Origin: SZAS-79 sp965279075
GTDB lineage: Bacteria; Pseudomonadota; Gammaproteobacteria; Burkholderiales; SG8-39
Reading direction: 5' to 3'
Length of the DNA stretch: 64,000 nt
NCBI GenBank assembly: GCA_965279075.1
Contig: CBDIHI010000002.1
Location: forward strand, 1-64,000
Shown: in pieces, positions 26,615-35,367 of the stretch
Layout of the letters: every line of letters begins with the position of its first letter
How positions within the stretch are numbered: position 1 is the first letter of the stretch
Notes under the pieces: model-generated
What the model was told of the DNA's origin: nothing
What the model saw: only the letters and a program-made list of their open reading frames with translations
The model's database searches: none
Program-made: the position numbers and the translations under genes

Positions 26615-27384
26615 TCCTTGTAGCCCGGGTCGGTCCGGTCGAGCTTGCGCAGCAGCGCGGGCCAGGCGATCTGGCCACCCATGCCCTTCGTGACCATGGC
26701 CACATTGGCCTTCACGCCGGCCACGATGCGCGGGTCGACTTCCGTTACCGGCGCTGCCTGGGCACGGACCTGGATTTCGCAGGCGCGTTGCAGGTTGTAC
26801 ATCGCGAGGAACGCGTCGGCTACTGCGGGCCCAACGGTCAGCAGGCCGTGGTTGCGCAGGATGAAATTGGTGTTGTCGCCCAGGTCCCCCACGAGGCGCG
26901 GTTTCTCCGCATCGTTGACGGCGATGCCCTCGTAGCCGTGGTATCCCAGCGAAGACAGGGCGATCGTCGCCTGCTGTGAGATCGGCAGGAGTCCGCCCTC
27001 CTGGGCCGACACTGCCACACCGTCGGGCGTGTGGGTATGCAGCACGCACTGCACATCGGGTCGTCCGGCGTGGATTGCGCTATGGATCACGAAGCCGGCC
27101 GGGTTCACCGGATAGGGCGAATCGAGCATCTTGTTGCAGTGAGCGTCGACCTTGACGAGGCTCGATGCGGTGATCTCCTCGAACATCATGCCGTAGGGAT
27201 TGATGAGGAAATGGTGCGGGTCGTCGTGATGCGGGCCGGGCACGCGCGCCGAAATGTGCGTGAACACGATGTCGTCCCACCCGTAGAGGGCGACCAGCCG
27301 GTAGCACGCGGCGAGGTCCACCCGAACCTGCCACTCCTCTGCCGACACCTGTGCGCGCACTCCGGGCTGCTGCATTGCGTTCAT
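26611..27384 (-). CDS. Class II aldolase/adducin-family protein
   Basis: This 257-residue protein has the class II aldolase fold. Zinc ligands are in VLHTHTPDGVAV and RNHGLLTVG, and IVFTHISARVPG and HFLINPYGMMFEEI are typical of the family. Members cleave or epimerise sugar phosphates or decarboxylate hydroxy acids, but many in Burkholderiales are uncharacterised. A strong AGGAGGAGG box lies before the ATG. Transcription is divergent from the sulfatase with only 46 bp between the two starts. Confidence 0.85.
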   Translation of the reverse strand: MNAMQQPGVRAQVSAEEWQVRVDLAACYRLVALYGWDDIVFTHISARVPGPHHDDPHHFLINPYGMMFEEITASSLVKVDAHCNKMLDSPYPVNPAGFVIHSAIHAGRPDVQCVLHTHTPDGVAVSAQEGGLLPISQQATIALSSLGYHGYEGIAVNDAEKPRLVGDLGDNTNFILRNHGLLTVGPAVADAFLAMYNLQRACEIQVRAQAAPVTEVDPRIVAGVKANVAMVTKGMGGQIAWPALLRKLDRTDPGYKD

Positions 27385-27430
27385 GGGCCTCCTCCTCTTG
27401 TCCGGTCCGTGTCTCTTATACTATCCCACC
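27385..27430. promoter_or_regulatory. 46-bp bidirectional promoter region
   Basis: The gap between the divergent aldolase and sulfatase contains TATACT (27417-27422) facing the sulfatase, 8 bases before its ATG, and TATAAG on the other strand, plus the aldolase ribosome-binding site. A sulfatase transcript from this box would be nearly leaderless. Confidence 0.35.
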
Positions 27431-28735
27431 ATGCGACCCAACTTCCTGTTCATCATGGCCGACGACCTCGGCTACGCGGACCTCGGCTGCTACGGCGGCC
27501 GCGCATCCCCCTCCTGCTCGCCGAATCTCGACCGCATGGCGGCTTCGGGTCTCAGGTTCACGCAGGGCTATGCCAACTCCTCGGTCTGCTCGCCCTCCCG
27601 GTTCGCGCTGATCACCGGGCGTTGGCAGTACCGCTTGCGGGGCGGGGCGGACGAGCCCGTCGCCACAAGGGTGCGCGGAAACCCGGTGCTCGGCCTGCCG
27701 CCGGCGCATCCGACCATGCCATCGCTGTTGCGCGACGGGGGGTACTCGACGGCGCTGGTGGGCAAGTGGCATCTGGGGTTCCCGCCGCATTTCGGGCCAC
27801 TGCAGAGCGGCTACCAGGAGTATTTCGGGGTGATGAGCGGGGGCGTGGACTACTTTACGCATTGCGATTCGGCCGGCGTGCATGACCTGTGCGAGGGCGA
27901 GGCCGAAGTGCATCGGCCGGGCTACCTCACCGACCTGATCTCGGACCGCGCCGTGGATTACATCGAGCGGCAACGCGGGAAGGCGCCTTTCATGCTGTCC
28001 GTGCACTACACGGCGCCGCATTGGCCCTGGGAGACGCGCGACGACGAGGACGTGGCCCGTTCGATCGAGAAGATCATCCACACCGACGGCGGGTCGGTCG
28101 ACACCTACCTGAGGATGATCGGCCATATGGACGAAGGCATCGGCCGTATCCTTGCGGCGCTGAAGGCCACCGGCGCCGAGGAGAACACGATGGTCGTGTT
28201 TACCAGCGACAACGGCGGTGAGCGGTTTTCCGACACATGGCCGCTGGTGGGCAAGAAGATGGACCTGCTCGAAGGCGGCATCCGCGTACCGTATATCGTG
28301 CATTGGCCGGCCGCAGTGCGTGCCGGCACGGTCACGTCGCAACTTGCCATGACGATGGACTGGATGCCGACGTTCCTGGACGCGGCGGGCGTTGCGCCCC
28401 ACCCGGACTACCCGCTCGACGGCGTGAGCCTGCTGCCTGCGCTAAAGGATCCTCAAGCCGTGATCGCCCGCGACCTCTACTGGCGCATGAAATTCCGCGG
28501 CCAGCGCGCGATGCGCTCGGGCGACTGGAAGTACTTCGCCAACGATGACGGCGAATTCCTGTTCGACCTTTCGAAAGACCAGAGGGAGCGGGCCAACCTA
28601 GCGCGGCGTGACGCGACGAGGCTGCAGGCGATGCGGGAGAAATTCGAGGCCTGGGAAAGGACGGTGCCGCCGATCCCGCAGGACGCCATTTTCTCGATCC
28701 CCTACACCCGGGCGGACCTGGCACACCCGAGCTGA
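27431..28735 (+). CDS. Sulfatase (formylglycine-dependent)
   Basis: This 434-residue protein is a type I sulfatase, which hydrolyses sulfate esters. The N-terminal FIMADDLGYADLGCYGG supplies metal ligands, SVCSPSRFALITGR holds the CxPSR site whose Cys is converted to formylglycine, and GKWHLGFPPHF and TSDNGGERF are further active-site segments. The ATG at 27431 is chosen because homology starts at RPNFLFIMADD. No signal peptide is seen, so it may be cytoplasmic. No formylglycine-generating enzyme is in the window. It ends 11 bp from the convergent receptor gene at 28747. Confidence 0.9.
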   Translation: MRPNFLFIMADDLGYADLGCYGGRASPSCSPNLDRMAASGLRFTQGYANSSVCSPSRFALITGRWQYRLRGGADEPVATRVRGNPVLGLPPAHPTMPSLLRDGGYSTALVGKWHLGFPPHFGPLQSGYQEYFGVMSGGVDYFTHCDSAGVHDLCEGEAEVHRPGYLTDLISDRAVDYIERQRGKAPFMLSVHYTAPHWPWETRDDEDVARSIEKIIHTDGGSVDTYLRMIGHMDEGIGRILAALKATGAEENTMVVFTSDNGGERFSDTWPLVGKKMDLLEGGIRVPYIVHWPAAVRAGTVTSQLAMTMDWMPTFLDAAGVAPHPDYPLDGVSLLPALKDPQAVIARDLYWRMKFRGQRAMRSGDWKYFANDDGEFLFDLSKDQRERANLARRDATRLQAMREKFEAWERTVPPIPQDAIFSIPYTRADLAHPS

Positions 28736-28746
28736 GGTTCCGTGAT

Positions 28747-29715
28747 CTATTCGATGATCCGATCGGCGCGCAAAAGCAGTTCTTGCGGCAGGCTGAGACC
28801 CAGGGCCTGCGCCGTGCGCTGGTTCACCACCAACGCGATGCGAGGTGGCTGCTCCACCGCGATTTCGCCAGGGAGGGCGCCCTTGAGGATCTTGTCGATC
28901 AGGGCTGCCGCGCGCGCTACCGCGTCGTCCTGGATCGGCCCGTACGAAAGCAGGCCCCCGGCAGTCGCGAATACGTCGTAGGGCGATATGGAGGGGATGC
29001 GGTGCTGGATCGACAGCGCCGCGAGGCGCGACGCGTAAACCAGGGTGAACCGGTTAGGCGCGACGAACATCGCGTGGGCGCCGTCGCGTCTGGCCGCGGC
29101 GAAAGCTGAGGGAAAGTCTTCGGCGTCCGTGAATTCCATGGGTAGCAGCGTGATGCCCATGGCCTGGGCCGGGGGGCGCATCTGCGCGAGGTAGAACTCG
29201 TGCTGCTTGTCGTACAACACGGCTACCCTCTTGAGCGCGGGCAGCGCAACCTTCAGCAGTTCAAGGCGCTTGCCTCCCAATTCCGGGGACATCAGGGAAA
29301 TCCCGGTGAACAGGCCTCCAGGCCGCCGAAAGCTCTTGACCAGCCCGCTCGCGATCGGGTCGTCGCTCAGCACGAAGACCACCGGCACCGCCGGTCCCGC
29401 GTCGCGAAACGCGCGGGCGATGTCCGACCCGGGAGAGAATATGAGGTCCACCTTGTCGCGAAGGAGTCCCGCGGCAAGGACCGGATAGAGTTCGCGCCTG
29501 CCCTCCGCATATCGGCGCTCGAAAGCGATATTCCGTCCTTCCGTGTAGCCGAGCGCCTTGAGGTGCCTGACGATCGGCTCGTCGGCTGCCCCCGGGGTCG
29601 GGGCGGCGCCGAAATTCAGGACCCCGATGCGCGCGACCCGCGCCACCGGCTGCGCCCATGAGGTGGCAATCAGGGGCGCGAATGCCAGCGTGGAAAGAAA
29701 TGCGCGCCGCTTCAT
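28747..29715 (-). CDS. ABC-type periplasmic binding protein (PF04392 type)
   Basis: This 322-residue protein starts with a Tat/Sec-like signal (MKRRAFLSTLAFAPLIATSWAQ) and has the two-lobe fold of the ABC_sub_bind (TrpX/YtfQ-like PF04392) family: HLKALGYTEGRNIAFERRYAEG, VDLIFSPGSDIARAF and VVFVLSDDPIASGLVKSF. The MKRRAF start is typical of the Burkholderiales members. Ligand unknown. It is the last gene of the long leftward run and has no adjacent permease of its own. Confidence 0.87.
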   Translation of the reverse strand: MKRRAFLSTLAFAPLIATSWAQPVARVARIGVLNFGAAPTPGAADEPIVRHLKALGYTEGRNIAFERRYAEGRRELYPVLAAGLLRDKVDLIFSPGSDIARAFRDAGPAVPVVFVLSDDPIASGLVKSFRRPGGLFTGISLMSPELGGKRLELLKVALPALKRVAVLYDKQHEFYLAQMRPPAQAMGITLLPMEFTDAEDFPSAFAAARRDGAHAMFVAPNRFTLVYASRLAALSIQHRIPSISPYDVFATAGGLLSYGPIQDDAVARAAALIDKILKGALPGEIAVEQPPRIALVVNQRTAQALGLSLPQELLLRADRIIE

Positions 29716-29732
29716 GGAAGGGGCCGAAGGCG

Positions 29733-30752
29733 TTACTTGTAGCGCTTGCTTGCGATCGCGGCGCCGGCGGCGAGGGCCTTCAGCTTGGCGAGGGCGATTT
29801 CCCGGCTCATAGGGGCCATGCCGCAGTTCGTGCAGGCGATCAGCCGGTTCTTCGGGACGTACTTCAGAGCCCGCCCGATCGTGGCCGCGACTTCGGCCGG
29901 TGTCTCCACGCGGTCGGAAGCAACGTCGATGACGCCCACCATGACGTCCTTGCCTTTAAGCAGGGCCATGAGCTCGATGGGGACCTTCGAGTGGATGCAT
30001 TCGAGCGACACCTGGTCGATGCTGCTCTTCGCGAGCACCGGAAAGATCTCCGCATACTGCCGCCATTCGGTGCCCAGCGTGTCCTTCCAGTCGGTGTTGG
30101 CCTTGATGCCGTAGCCGTAGCAGATGTGCACCGCAGTCTTGCACTTGAGCCCGCGGGCGGCGCGCTCCAGCGCCCTGACGCCCCAGGTCTTGACGTCGCT
30201 CATGTAGACGTTGAACGCAGGCTCGTCGAACTGCACCACGTCGACGCCGTCCTTCTCCAGTGCGCGCGCTTCCTGGTTCAGCAGTGCAGCGAACGCCATG
30301 GCCATCTTCACCTTGTCGCCGTAGTACTCGTCGGCGATCGTGTCGACGATGGTCATCGGCCCGGGCAGCGTGATCTTGAGCTTCTTCTTCGTATGGGCGC
30401 GCGCGATGCCGGCCTCGATCCTGTGCACGCGACCTTTCAGCTTCAGCGGACCGACGACACGCGGCACCATCGCGTCGTAGCGGTTGTTGCGGATCCCCAT
30501 CTTCACCTTGTGCTCGAAGTCGATCCCCTCGACGTATTCGAGGAACCCGTGCACGAAGTGCTGGCGCGACTGCTCGCCGTCCGAGACGATGTCGATGCCC
30601 GCGTCCTCCTGCTCTTTCAGCCACAACAGAGTGGCATCCCGTTTGGCGGACGCGAGATCGTCGCCGGAGGCCTTCCATTTCGGCCAGAGCTTCTCGGGCT
30701 CGGCCAGCCACTCGGGCTTGGGCAGGCTGCCTGCGATGGTGGTCTTGAACAT
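29733..30752 (-). CDS. MetE-type methionine synthase core, lacking the N-terminal domain
   Basis: This 339-residue protein corresponds to the catalytic C-terminal barrel of cobalamin-independent methionine synthase, with zinc ligands in VHICYGYG (His, Cys), SLECIHS (Glu) and ACTNCGMAPM (Cys). The N-terminal half of the usual 750-residue MetE is absent. Such short MetE-like proteins (core-MetE) transfer methyl groups from a corrinoid donor or have other methyltransferase roles. It lies between an MFS carrier and a receptor gene in the leftward run. The methyl donor and acceptor are not known. Confidence 0.82.
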   Translation of the reverse strand: MFKTTIAGSLPKPEWLAEPEKLWPKWKASGDDLASAKRDATLLWLKEQEDAGIDIVSDGEQSRQHFVHGFLEYVEGIDFEHKVKMGIRNNRYDAMVPRVVGPLKLKGRVHRIEAGIARAHTKKKLKITLPGPMTIVDTIADEYYGDKVKMAMAFAALLNQEARALEKDGVDVVQFDEPAFNVYMSDVKTWGVRALERAARGLKCKTAVHICYGYGIKANTDWKDTLGTEWRQYAEIFPVLAKSSIDQVSLECIHSKVPIELMALLKGKDVMVGVIDVASDRVETPAEVAATIGRALKYVPKNRLIACTNCGMAPMSREIALAKLKALAAGAAIASKRYK

Positions 30753-30806
30753 GGCGTCTCCGATGGGTCTTCTTATGGAATCCGCAGCAAGTTTACACGC
30801 CGGTCC

Positions 30807-32051
30807 CTAAGACCGCGGCCCCGGCTCCTGCTTCACCGTGACCACCAGCGCCCATCCCGTGAACTGCACGACCAGGAGGACGGTGAACGCGAGCGCATAG
30901 CTTTCCGGGGGGTACCTGCCGCCCTCGGCGGGAAACACGCGCAACAGCATGCCCGTGCCGACCTGGGCCGCGAACGCGTAGAGGAAGGTGGCGACGTTCA
31001 GCGCCGTGTTCAGGCGACCGGACACGCTCACCGGGAAATGCCGGGAAAGGATCGAGTAGGCCAGTATGGGCGCCACCGCGCCGAAGGTGTAGGCGAGCAA
31101 TGCCGCCAGCTTCCACTGCGGCGGGGCGAAGGTAAGCAGGCCGAAGCACGCGACGCCGAACCCCGTGCCCCACTTCAGGATCCTGAGCCGGGACAGGCCG
31201 CGCGCAGCCATGCGGTCCGCCCCCTGGCCGAAGGCGACCGATGCCACCGCGTAGGAGAGGGCGGCGTACATCAGCCAGCGTGCAGCTTCGCCGCGAGGCA
31301 GGCTCTGTGTGTCCATCAGCCACGGAACCAGCCAGAGCCCGAACAGTGCCTGGTAGCTGCCCTGCAGCAGGACCAGGGACAGGCCGATCCGCCAGAAGGC
31401 GGGTGAGGCGAAGATCTCGGCGATGCGTGACAGTTGCTCGCCCCAGAGCTCCTTGGCCCCGGGAACGGGCTTCTCGGGAACCACAAGGAAAATGCATATG
31501 GCGACGGACAGCGAGAGCAGAGCGAGCCCCGTGAACATGGCCCGCCACCCGAACGAGCTAGTGGCCAGTTCAACGGGAACCGTCGCCGCGACCGCTCCCA
31601 GGGCGCCGATCGCGAGGATCCAGCCGTTCAGCGTCGCCATGCGCTCGAGCGGAAACCACAGCGTGAAAGCCTTCATCGATCCCATCAGGCAGGCGGAAAC
31701 GCCGACGCCGATCAGGGCGCGCCCCAGCGTGAGCCCGCCCAGCCCGCCGGCTGCGGCGAACGCGAGCGCACCCGCCGCCGCCACGAGCACGAGTGCCGCC
31801 GTGACGCGCCGGGGGCCATAGCGGTCGAGGAAGATGCCGAGCGGCACCTGGAGTGCGGCGAATGCGATGAAGTAAGTGCTGGTCAGCAGCCCCAGTTCGG
31901 AGGATGACAGCGAAAATTCGCCCGCGATGTCCTTCGAGATGACCGCATTGACGTTGCGGAAGAGGATCGACAGGAAGAACCCTGCCGCGAACGGCAGGAA
32001 GACGATCGCGAGGAGGCGGGCGGGGAGGGCGGGGGAGTTCACCCCCGGCAT
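30807..32051 (-). CDS. MFS transporter
   Basis: This 414-residue membrane protein has about 12 hydrophobic helices and the MFS loop motif GIFLDRYGPRRV between helices 2 and 3. It is probably a proton-coupled carrier for a small organic acid or drug; the substrate is unknown. It follows the ABC permease gene by 10 bp in the leftward run. The C-terminus is short and polar (TVKQEPGPRS). Confidence 0.88.
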   Translation of the reverse strand: MPGVNSPALPARLLAIVFLPFAAGFFLSILFRNVNAVISKDIAGEFSLSSSELGLLTSTYFIAFAALQVPLGIFLDRYGPRRVTAALVLVAAAGALAFAAAGGLGGLTLGRALIGVGVSACLMGSMKAFTLWFPLERMATLNGWILAIGALGAVAATVPVELATSSFGWRAMFTGLALLSLSVAICIFLVVPEKPVPGAKELWGEQLSRIAEIFASPAFWRIGLSLVLLQGSYQALFGLWLVPWLMDTQSLPRGEAARWLMYAALSYAVASVAFGQGADRMAARGLSRLRILKWGTGFGVACFGLLTFAPPQWKLAALLAYTFGAVAPILAYSILSRHFPVSVSGRLNTALNVATFLYAFAAQVGTGMLLRVFPAEGGRYPPESYALAFTVLLVVQFTGWALVVTVKQEPGPRS

Positions 32052-32061
32052 TCTAGGGGGC

Positions 32062-32847
32062 TTATTCGGCGGCCGCGGTTTGCGATGCGGAACCCTTGTC
32101 CCAGAAGACGATGCGGCTGTGCAGGAAACGGATCGTGAGGCTGCCCGCCACGCCCAGCACCGCGAGGCTCAGCAGGGCGGCGAACATGGTGTTGGTCTCG
32201 AGATTGACCGCAGCCGCGTTGATCAGGTGGCCGAGGCCCTTGGTCGAGGACACGAATTCGGCGACCACGGCGCCAATGAGGCCGAGCACTATGGCGATCT
32301 GCAGCCCGGCGAAGACGTGGCCCGCGGCCGATGGGATCTTGATGCGGGTGAGGATGTGCCATCGGGACGCGGAAAAGGCGTGCATCAAGTCGAGCAGGGC
32401 GGGGTTGGTCTGCTTCAGGCCCACGGCGGTGTTGATGAACATCGGGAAGAAGCACACCAGGGCGACCATGACGACTTTGGATTCCAGCCCGAAACCGAAC
32501 CAGACGATGATCAGCGGGGCAAGAGCCACCTTGGGCATCGACTGGAGCGCCACCACGAACGGCAGGAACATCTGCTCGACGGTGCGCGATTCGGCGAACA
32601 GGCACCCCAGCACGAAGGCGAGCGTGCAGCCCAGCACATAGCCGAAGACCATCGACTGCAGCGTGAACAGGAAGTGCTTCCAGAACAGGCCTTCGATGTA
32701 GCCGCGCTGGAGCGCTTCCAGCACCGCATACGGCGTCGGCAGGATGAAGTTGGGCACCTTGAAAACGCGGATCGCCGCTTCCCACAGCGCGACCAGCACG
32801 ACGAAGGTCGCCAGGGGATACAGGAAGGTCTTCAGCTTCTCGTTCAT
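32062..32847 (-). CDS. ABC transporter permease (SsuC/TauC type)
   Basis: This 261-residue inner-membrane protein is a permease of the nitrate/sulfonate/taurine class. Several helices are visible and the cytoplasmic coupling loop contains SASRWHILTRIKIPSAAG, the EAA-type motif. With the ATPase gene 10 bp upstream in transcription order and the SsuA-like receptors further upstream it makes an importer of organic anions. Gene gaps in this segment are 10 bp or less. Confidence 0.9.
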   Translation of the reverse strand: MNEKLKTFLYPLATFVVLVALWEAAIRVFKVPNFILPTPYAVLEALQRGYIEGLFWKHFLFTLQSMVFGYVLGCTLAFVLGCLFAESRTVEQMFLPFVVALQSMPKVALAPLIIVWFGFGLESKVVMVALVCFFPMFINTAVGLKQTNPALLDLMHAFSASRWHILTRIKIPSAAGHVFAGLQIAIVLGLIGAVVAEFVSSTKGLGHLINAAAVNLETNTMFAALLSLAVLGVAGSLTIRFLHSRIVFWDKGSASQTAAAE

Positions 32848-32857
32848 CGCCGGCGCC

Positions 32858-33646
32858 TCAGTCGAACTTCACCAGGTCGGAAAAAAGTGCCCGCAGCTCG
32901 TTGCAGTGCTCGGCGAAGCGCTTCTCCGCCATGGTTTCCAGGGTGCGCGGCCTCGGGAGTTCGACCTCGAACTCGCGGATCGTGCGCCCGGGCCGCGCGG
33001 AGAGCACCGCGATGCGGTCGGAAAGGAACACGGCCTCGGGAATCGAGTGCGTGATGAACATGACCGACTTCCCGGCCGCCATCCAGATGCGCTGCAGCTC
33101 GATCATCATGTGCTCGCGCGTCATCGCGTCGAGCGCGGCGAAGGGCTCGTCCATCAGCAGCAGCGCCGGGTCGTGCACCAGCCCGCGCGCGATGCCGACC
33201 CGCTGCTGCATGCCGCCGGAGAGTTCGTTGGGGTAGTGGTTCGCAAACTTCTCCAGGCCCACGAGCTTCAGGAGCGCCAGAGCCTTGTCGCGGCCGGCCG
33301 CCAGGTCGAGGCCCAGCGTGCGGATCGGGAGCAGCACGTTCTCGAGCGCAGTCTGCCAGGGCAGCAGGGTGGGCTGCTGGAACACGATTCCCACGTCCGG
33401 CCGCGGGCCGTCGATCGGCGAGCCGCGCAACGTTACGGCACCGCCCGAGGGCTTGAGCAGGCCGGCCACGACCTTGAGCAGCGTGGACTTGCCGCAGCCG
33501 GAAGGGCCGAGCACGGACAGGAACTCCCCCTGGCCGAGGGTGGCGCTCATGCCCTCCAGCGCCTTGACCGGTCCCCTCGAGGACGTGTAGGTGACCGCGA
33601 GCGCGTCGGCGTGGAAGAGCGGCTGGAGTGTGGCCGGCGCTGTCAC
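32858..33646 (-). CDS. ABC transporter ATP-binding protein (SsuB/TauB type)
   Basis: This 262-residue ATPase has Walker A LGPSGCGKSTLLK (about residues 41-53), Q-loop VFQQPTLLPW, signature LSGGMQQRVGIARGL, Walker B LLLMDEPFAALD and the switch His in FITHS. It energises the permease encoded next. The GTG at 33646 overlaps the stop of the Bug receptor by 4 bp (GTGA), so translation is probably coupled. Substrate class inferred from the receptors is a small organic anion. Confidence 0.92.
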   Translation of the reverse strand: MTAPATLQPLFHADALAVTYTSSRGPVKALEGMSATLGQGEFLSVLGPSGCGKSTLLKVVAGLLKPSGGAVTLRGSPIDGPRPDVGIVFQQPTLLPWQTALENVLLPIRTLGLDLAAGRDKALALLKLVGLEKFANHYPNELSGGMQQRVGIARGLVHDPALLLMDEPFAALDAMTREHMMIELQRIWMAAGKSVMFITHSIPEAVFLSDRIAVLSARPGRTIREFEVELPRPRTLETMAEKRFAEHCNELRALFSDLVKFD

Positions 33647-34608
33647 TGCGGCTGGATGCCCAATTGCCTCGCAAGGGCTCCGTAGCGCTCGATATCCTTC
33701 TGCATCGCCGCGGCGAATTGCTCGGGGGTGCTGCCTATGGGCTCGAGGCTGCGGGCGGCGAATTCCTTCCGGCCGTCGGCGCTCAGCACGTACTTGGCCG
33801 TTTCCGCCTGGATCCGGTCGACGATCGCCTTGGGCGTGCCCGCCGGCGCGACGAGGCCGTACCAGAATGAGGAGTCGAACGCCTTCAATCCGACTGCGGC
33901 GCCGGCGTCCGTGAACAAAGGGACCGATGGCATGGACGGCGTCGGCGTCGTCACCCCGAAGGCCTTGAGTTTGCCGGAGTTGACCAGCGGCGTAGAGGCG
34001 CCCGGGTTGTCGAGGAACACCGACACCTGGTTGCCGATCAGGTCGGGGTAGACCTGCGAAGCGCCCTTGTAGTTGATGTCGAGCATCGAAGTTCCGGTCA
34101 GCGCCCTGAACTGCAGCGTGAGGAGGTAACCGATGGTCGAGGTGCCGACGTTGGCGAAATTGAGCTTGCCCGGGTTGGCCCGCGCATAGGCGACAAGTTC
34201 GGCGATCGAGCCTGCGGGCAGGGCGGGGCTGCCCAGCAGAACGAACGAGGTATTGCCGATCATGGTGATCGGCGCGAAGCTCTTCAGCGGGTCGTACGGC
34301 ACGCTCTTCTGCAGCACGAGGGCGCCAGGATGCGTGCTCGAGGTCGCAATGCCAATGGTGTAACCGTCCGGCGCGGCCTTGGCCACCGCGTCCGCGCCGA
34401 TGGTGCCGCCCGCGCCGCCGCGGTTCTCGACCACAACGGGCTGGCCCAGGGCATCGGCGAGTCTGGCGGCCACCGACCGCGCGGTGAGGTCCGTGCCGCC
34501 GCCCGGCGGGAAAGGCACGACCAGCTTCAGAGAGTGCGTGGGCCAGGCCTGGGCATGGGCGGTCCCGATCAAGGCTGCCAGCAGTGTGATTCCGAGCACG
34601 CGTTTCAT
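33643..34608 (-). CDS. Bug/TctC-family periplasmic receptor within an ABC operon
   Basis: This 321-residue receptor has a signal peptide (about residues 1-19, ending GTAHAQ) and mature start AWPTHSLKLVVPFPPGG, with VVENRGGAGG, PDGYTIG and the DINYKGASQVYPDLIGNQ segment. It sits between a class II aldolase gene (overlap 4 bp) and the ABC ATPase gene (overlap 4 bp), so it is part of the same transcript although Bug receptors do not normally serve ABC importers. The ligand is unknown. Confidence 0.9.
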   Translation of the reverse strand: MKRVLGITLLAALIGTAHAQAWPTHSLKLVVPFPPGGGTDLTARSVAARLADALGQPVVVENRGGAGGTIGADAVAKAAPDGYTIGIATSSTHPGALVLQKSVPYDPLKSFAPITMIGNTSFVLLGSPALPAGSIAELVAYARANPGKLNFANVGTSTIGYLLTLQFRALTGTSMLDINYKGASQVYPDLIGNQVSVFLDNPGASTPLVNSGKLKAFGVTTPTPSMPSVPLFTDAGAAVGLKAFDSSFWYGLVAPAGTPKAIVDRIQAETAKYVLSADGRKEFAARSLEPIGSTPEQFAAAMQKDIERYGALARQLGIQPQ

Positions 34609-35348
34609 TTCCGCACCTCCGGGTACATGACCGCGTCGCCATGGCGGTACATTTCTTCCATCTCGGCCTTCGAGATGCGGTCGACCGTCGTGCCGCGGAT
34701 CGCGGCCAATTGCTCTGCGAGGATGTTGCGCTTCACTTCGGCCGCGAGGATGTTCACCCGGCCGTAGCATTCCGAGACGTTTCGCCCGAGCACGGTGATG
34801 CCATGGCGCTTCATCAGGATGCAATTGGTGTCCTGGATGAAAGCCTTGATCGGCGCCACGTCCTCCTCCACGTTGATGTGCGCCGGGAGGAAGTGCACGG
34901 GCTTTTGCATGAGGTAGGAGAACGTGAGCCCGACGGGACGGAATTCCTCGACCCCGGAGGCGAGGTAGGCGATTGTCTCGTCGTGGTGCAGGTGGATCAC
35001 GCAGTGGATGTCGGGGCGCAGCCGCAGCATCTCGCGGTTCATCTGGTGGCCGACCGTGGTGGCCCGGTCGCCGTGCAGGATCCTGCCATAGGGGACGTCA
35101 GTGATCACCACGTCGTCCACGCCCATCTCCTCGAGCGATACACCCTGGCATTTCACGTAGCAGACGCCCTCCGGGTAGTCCGGGTGCGGCGCGCGCATGA
35201 CCATGTTCCCCACCGCCGCCTGTACGTACCCGCGGGCGGCCAGCCGGTGCGCGTAGATCACGTACTGCTCGGCGAACCTGCGGTCGAACTTCACCGCCGG
35301 GTCCGGGGCGAGCTGGTTGACCTGGTAACGGGGTTCCGGGGCGTTCAT
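34605..35348 (-). CDS. Class II aldolase/adducin-family protein
   Basis: This 247-residue class II aldolase-like protein has zinc His residues in CVIHLHHDETIAYL and MKRHGITVLGRN. It carries VGNMVMRAPHPDYPEG in place of the usual SxR-type loop and is only distantly similar to the aldolase at 26611. An AGGAGG box lies directly upstream of the ATG. It overlaps the Bug gene by 4 bp and follows the duplicated receptors by 19 bp, so it is likely to act on the imported compound or its product. Confidence 0.85.
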   Translation of the reverse strand: MNAPEPRYQVNQLAPDPAVKFDRRFAEQYVIYAHRLAARGYVQAAVGNMVMRAPHPDYPEGVCYVKCQGVSLEEMGVDDVVITDVPYGRILHGDRATTVGHQMNREMLRLRPDIHCVIHLHHDETIAYLASGVEEFRPVGLTFSYLMQKPVHFLPAHINVEEDVAPIKAFIQDTNCILMKRHGITVLGRNVSECYGRVNILAAEVKRNILAEQLAAIRGTTVDRISKAEMEEMYRHGDAVMYPEVRK

Positions 35349-35367
35349 GGGTCCTCCTGGACAGGGC

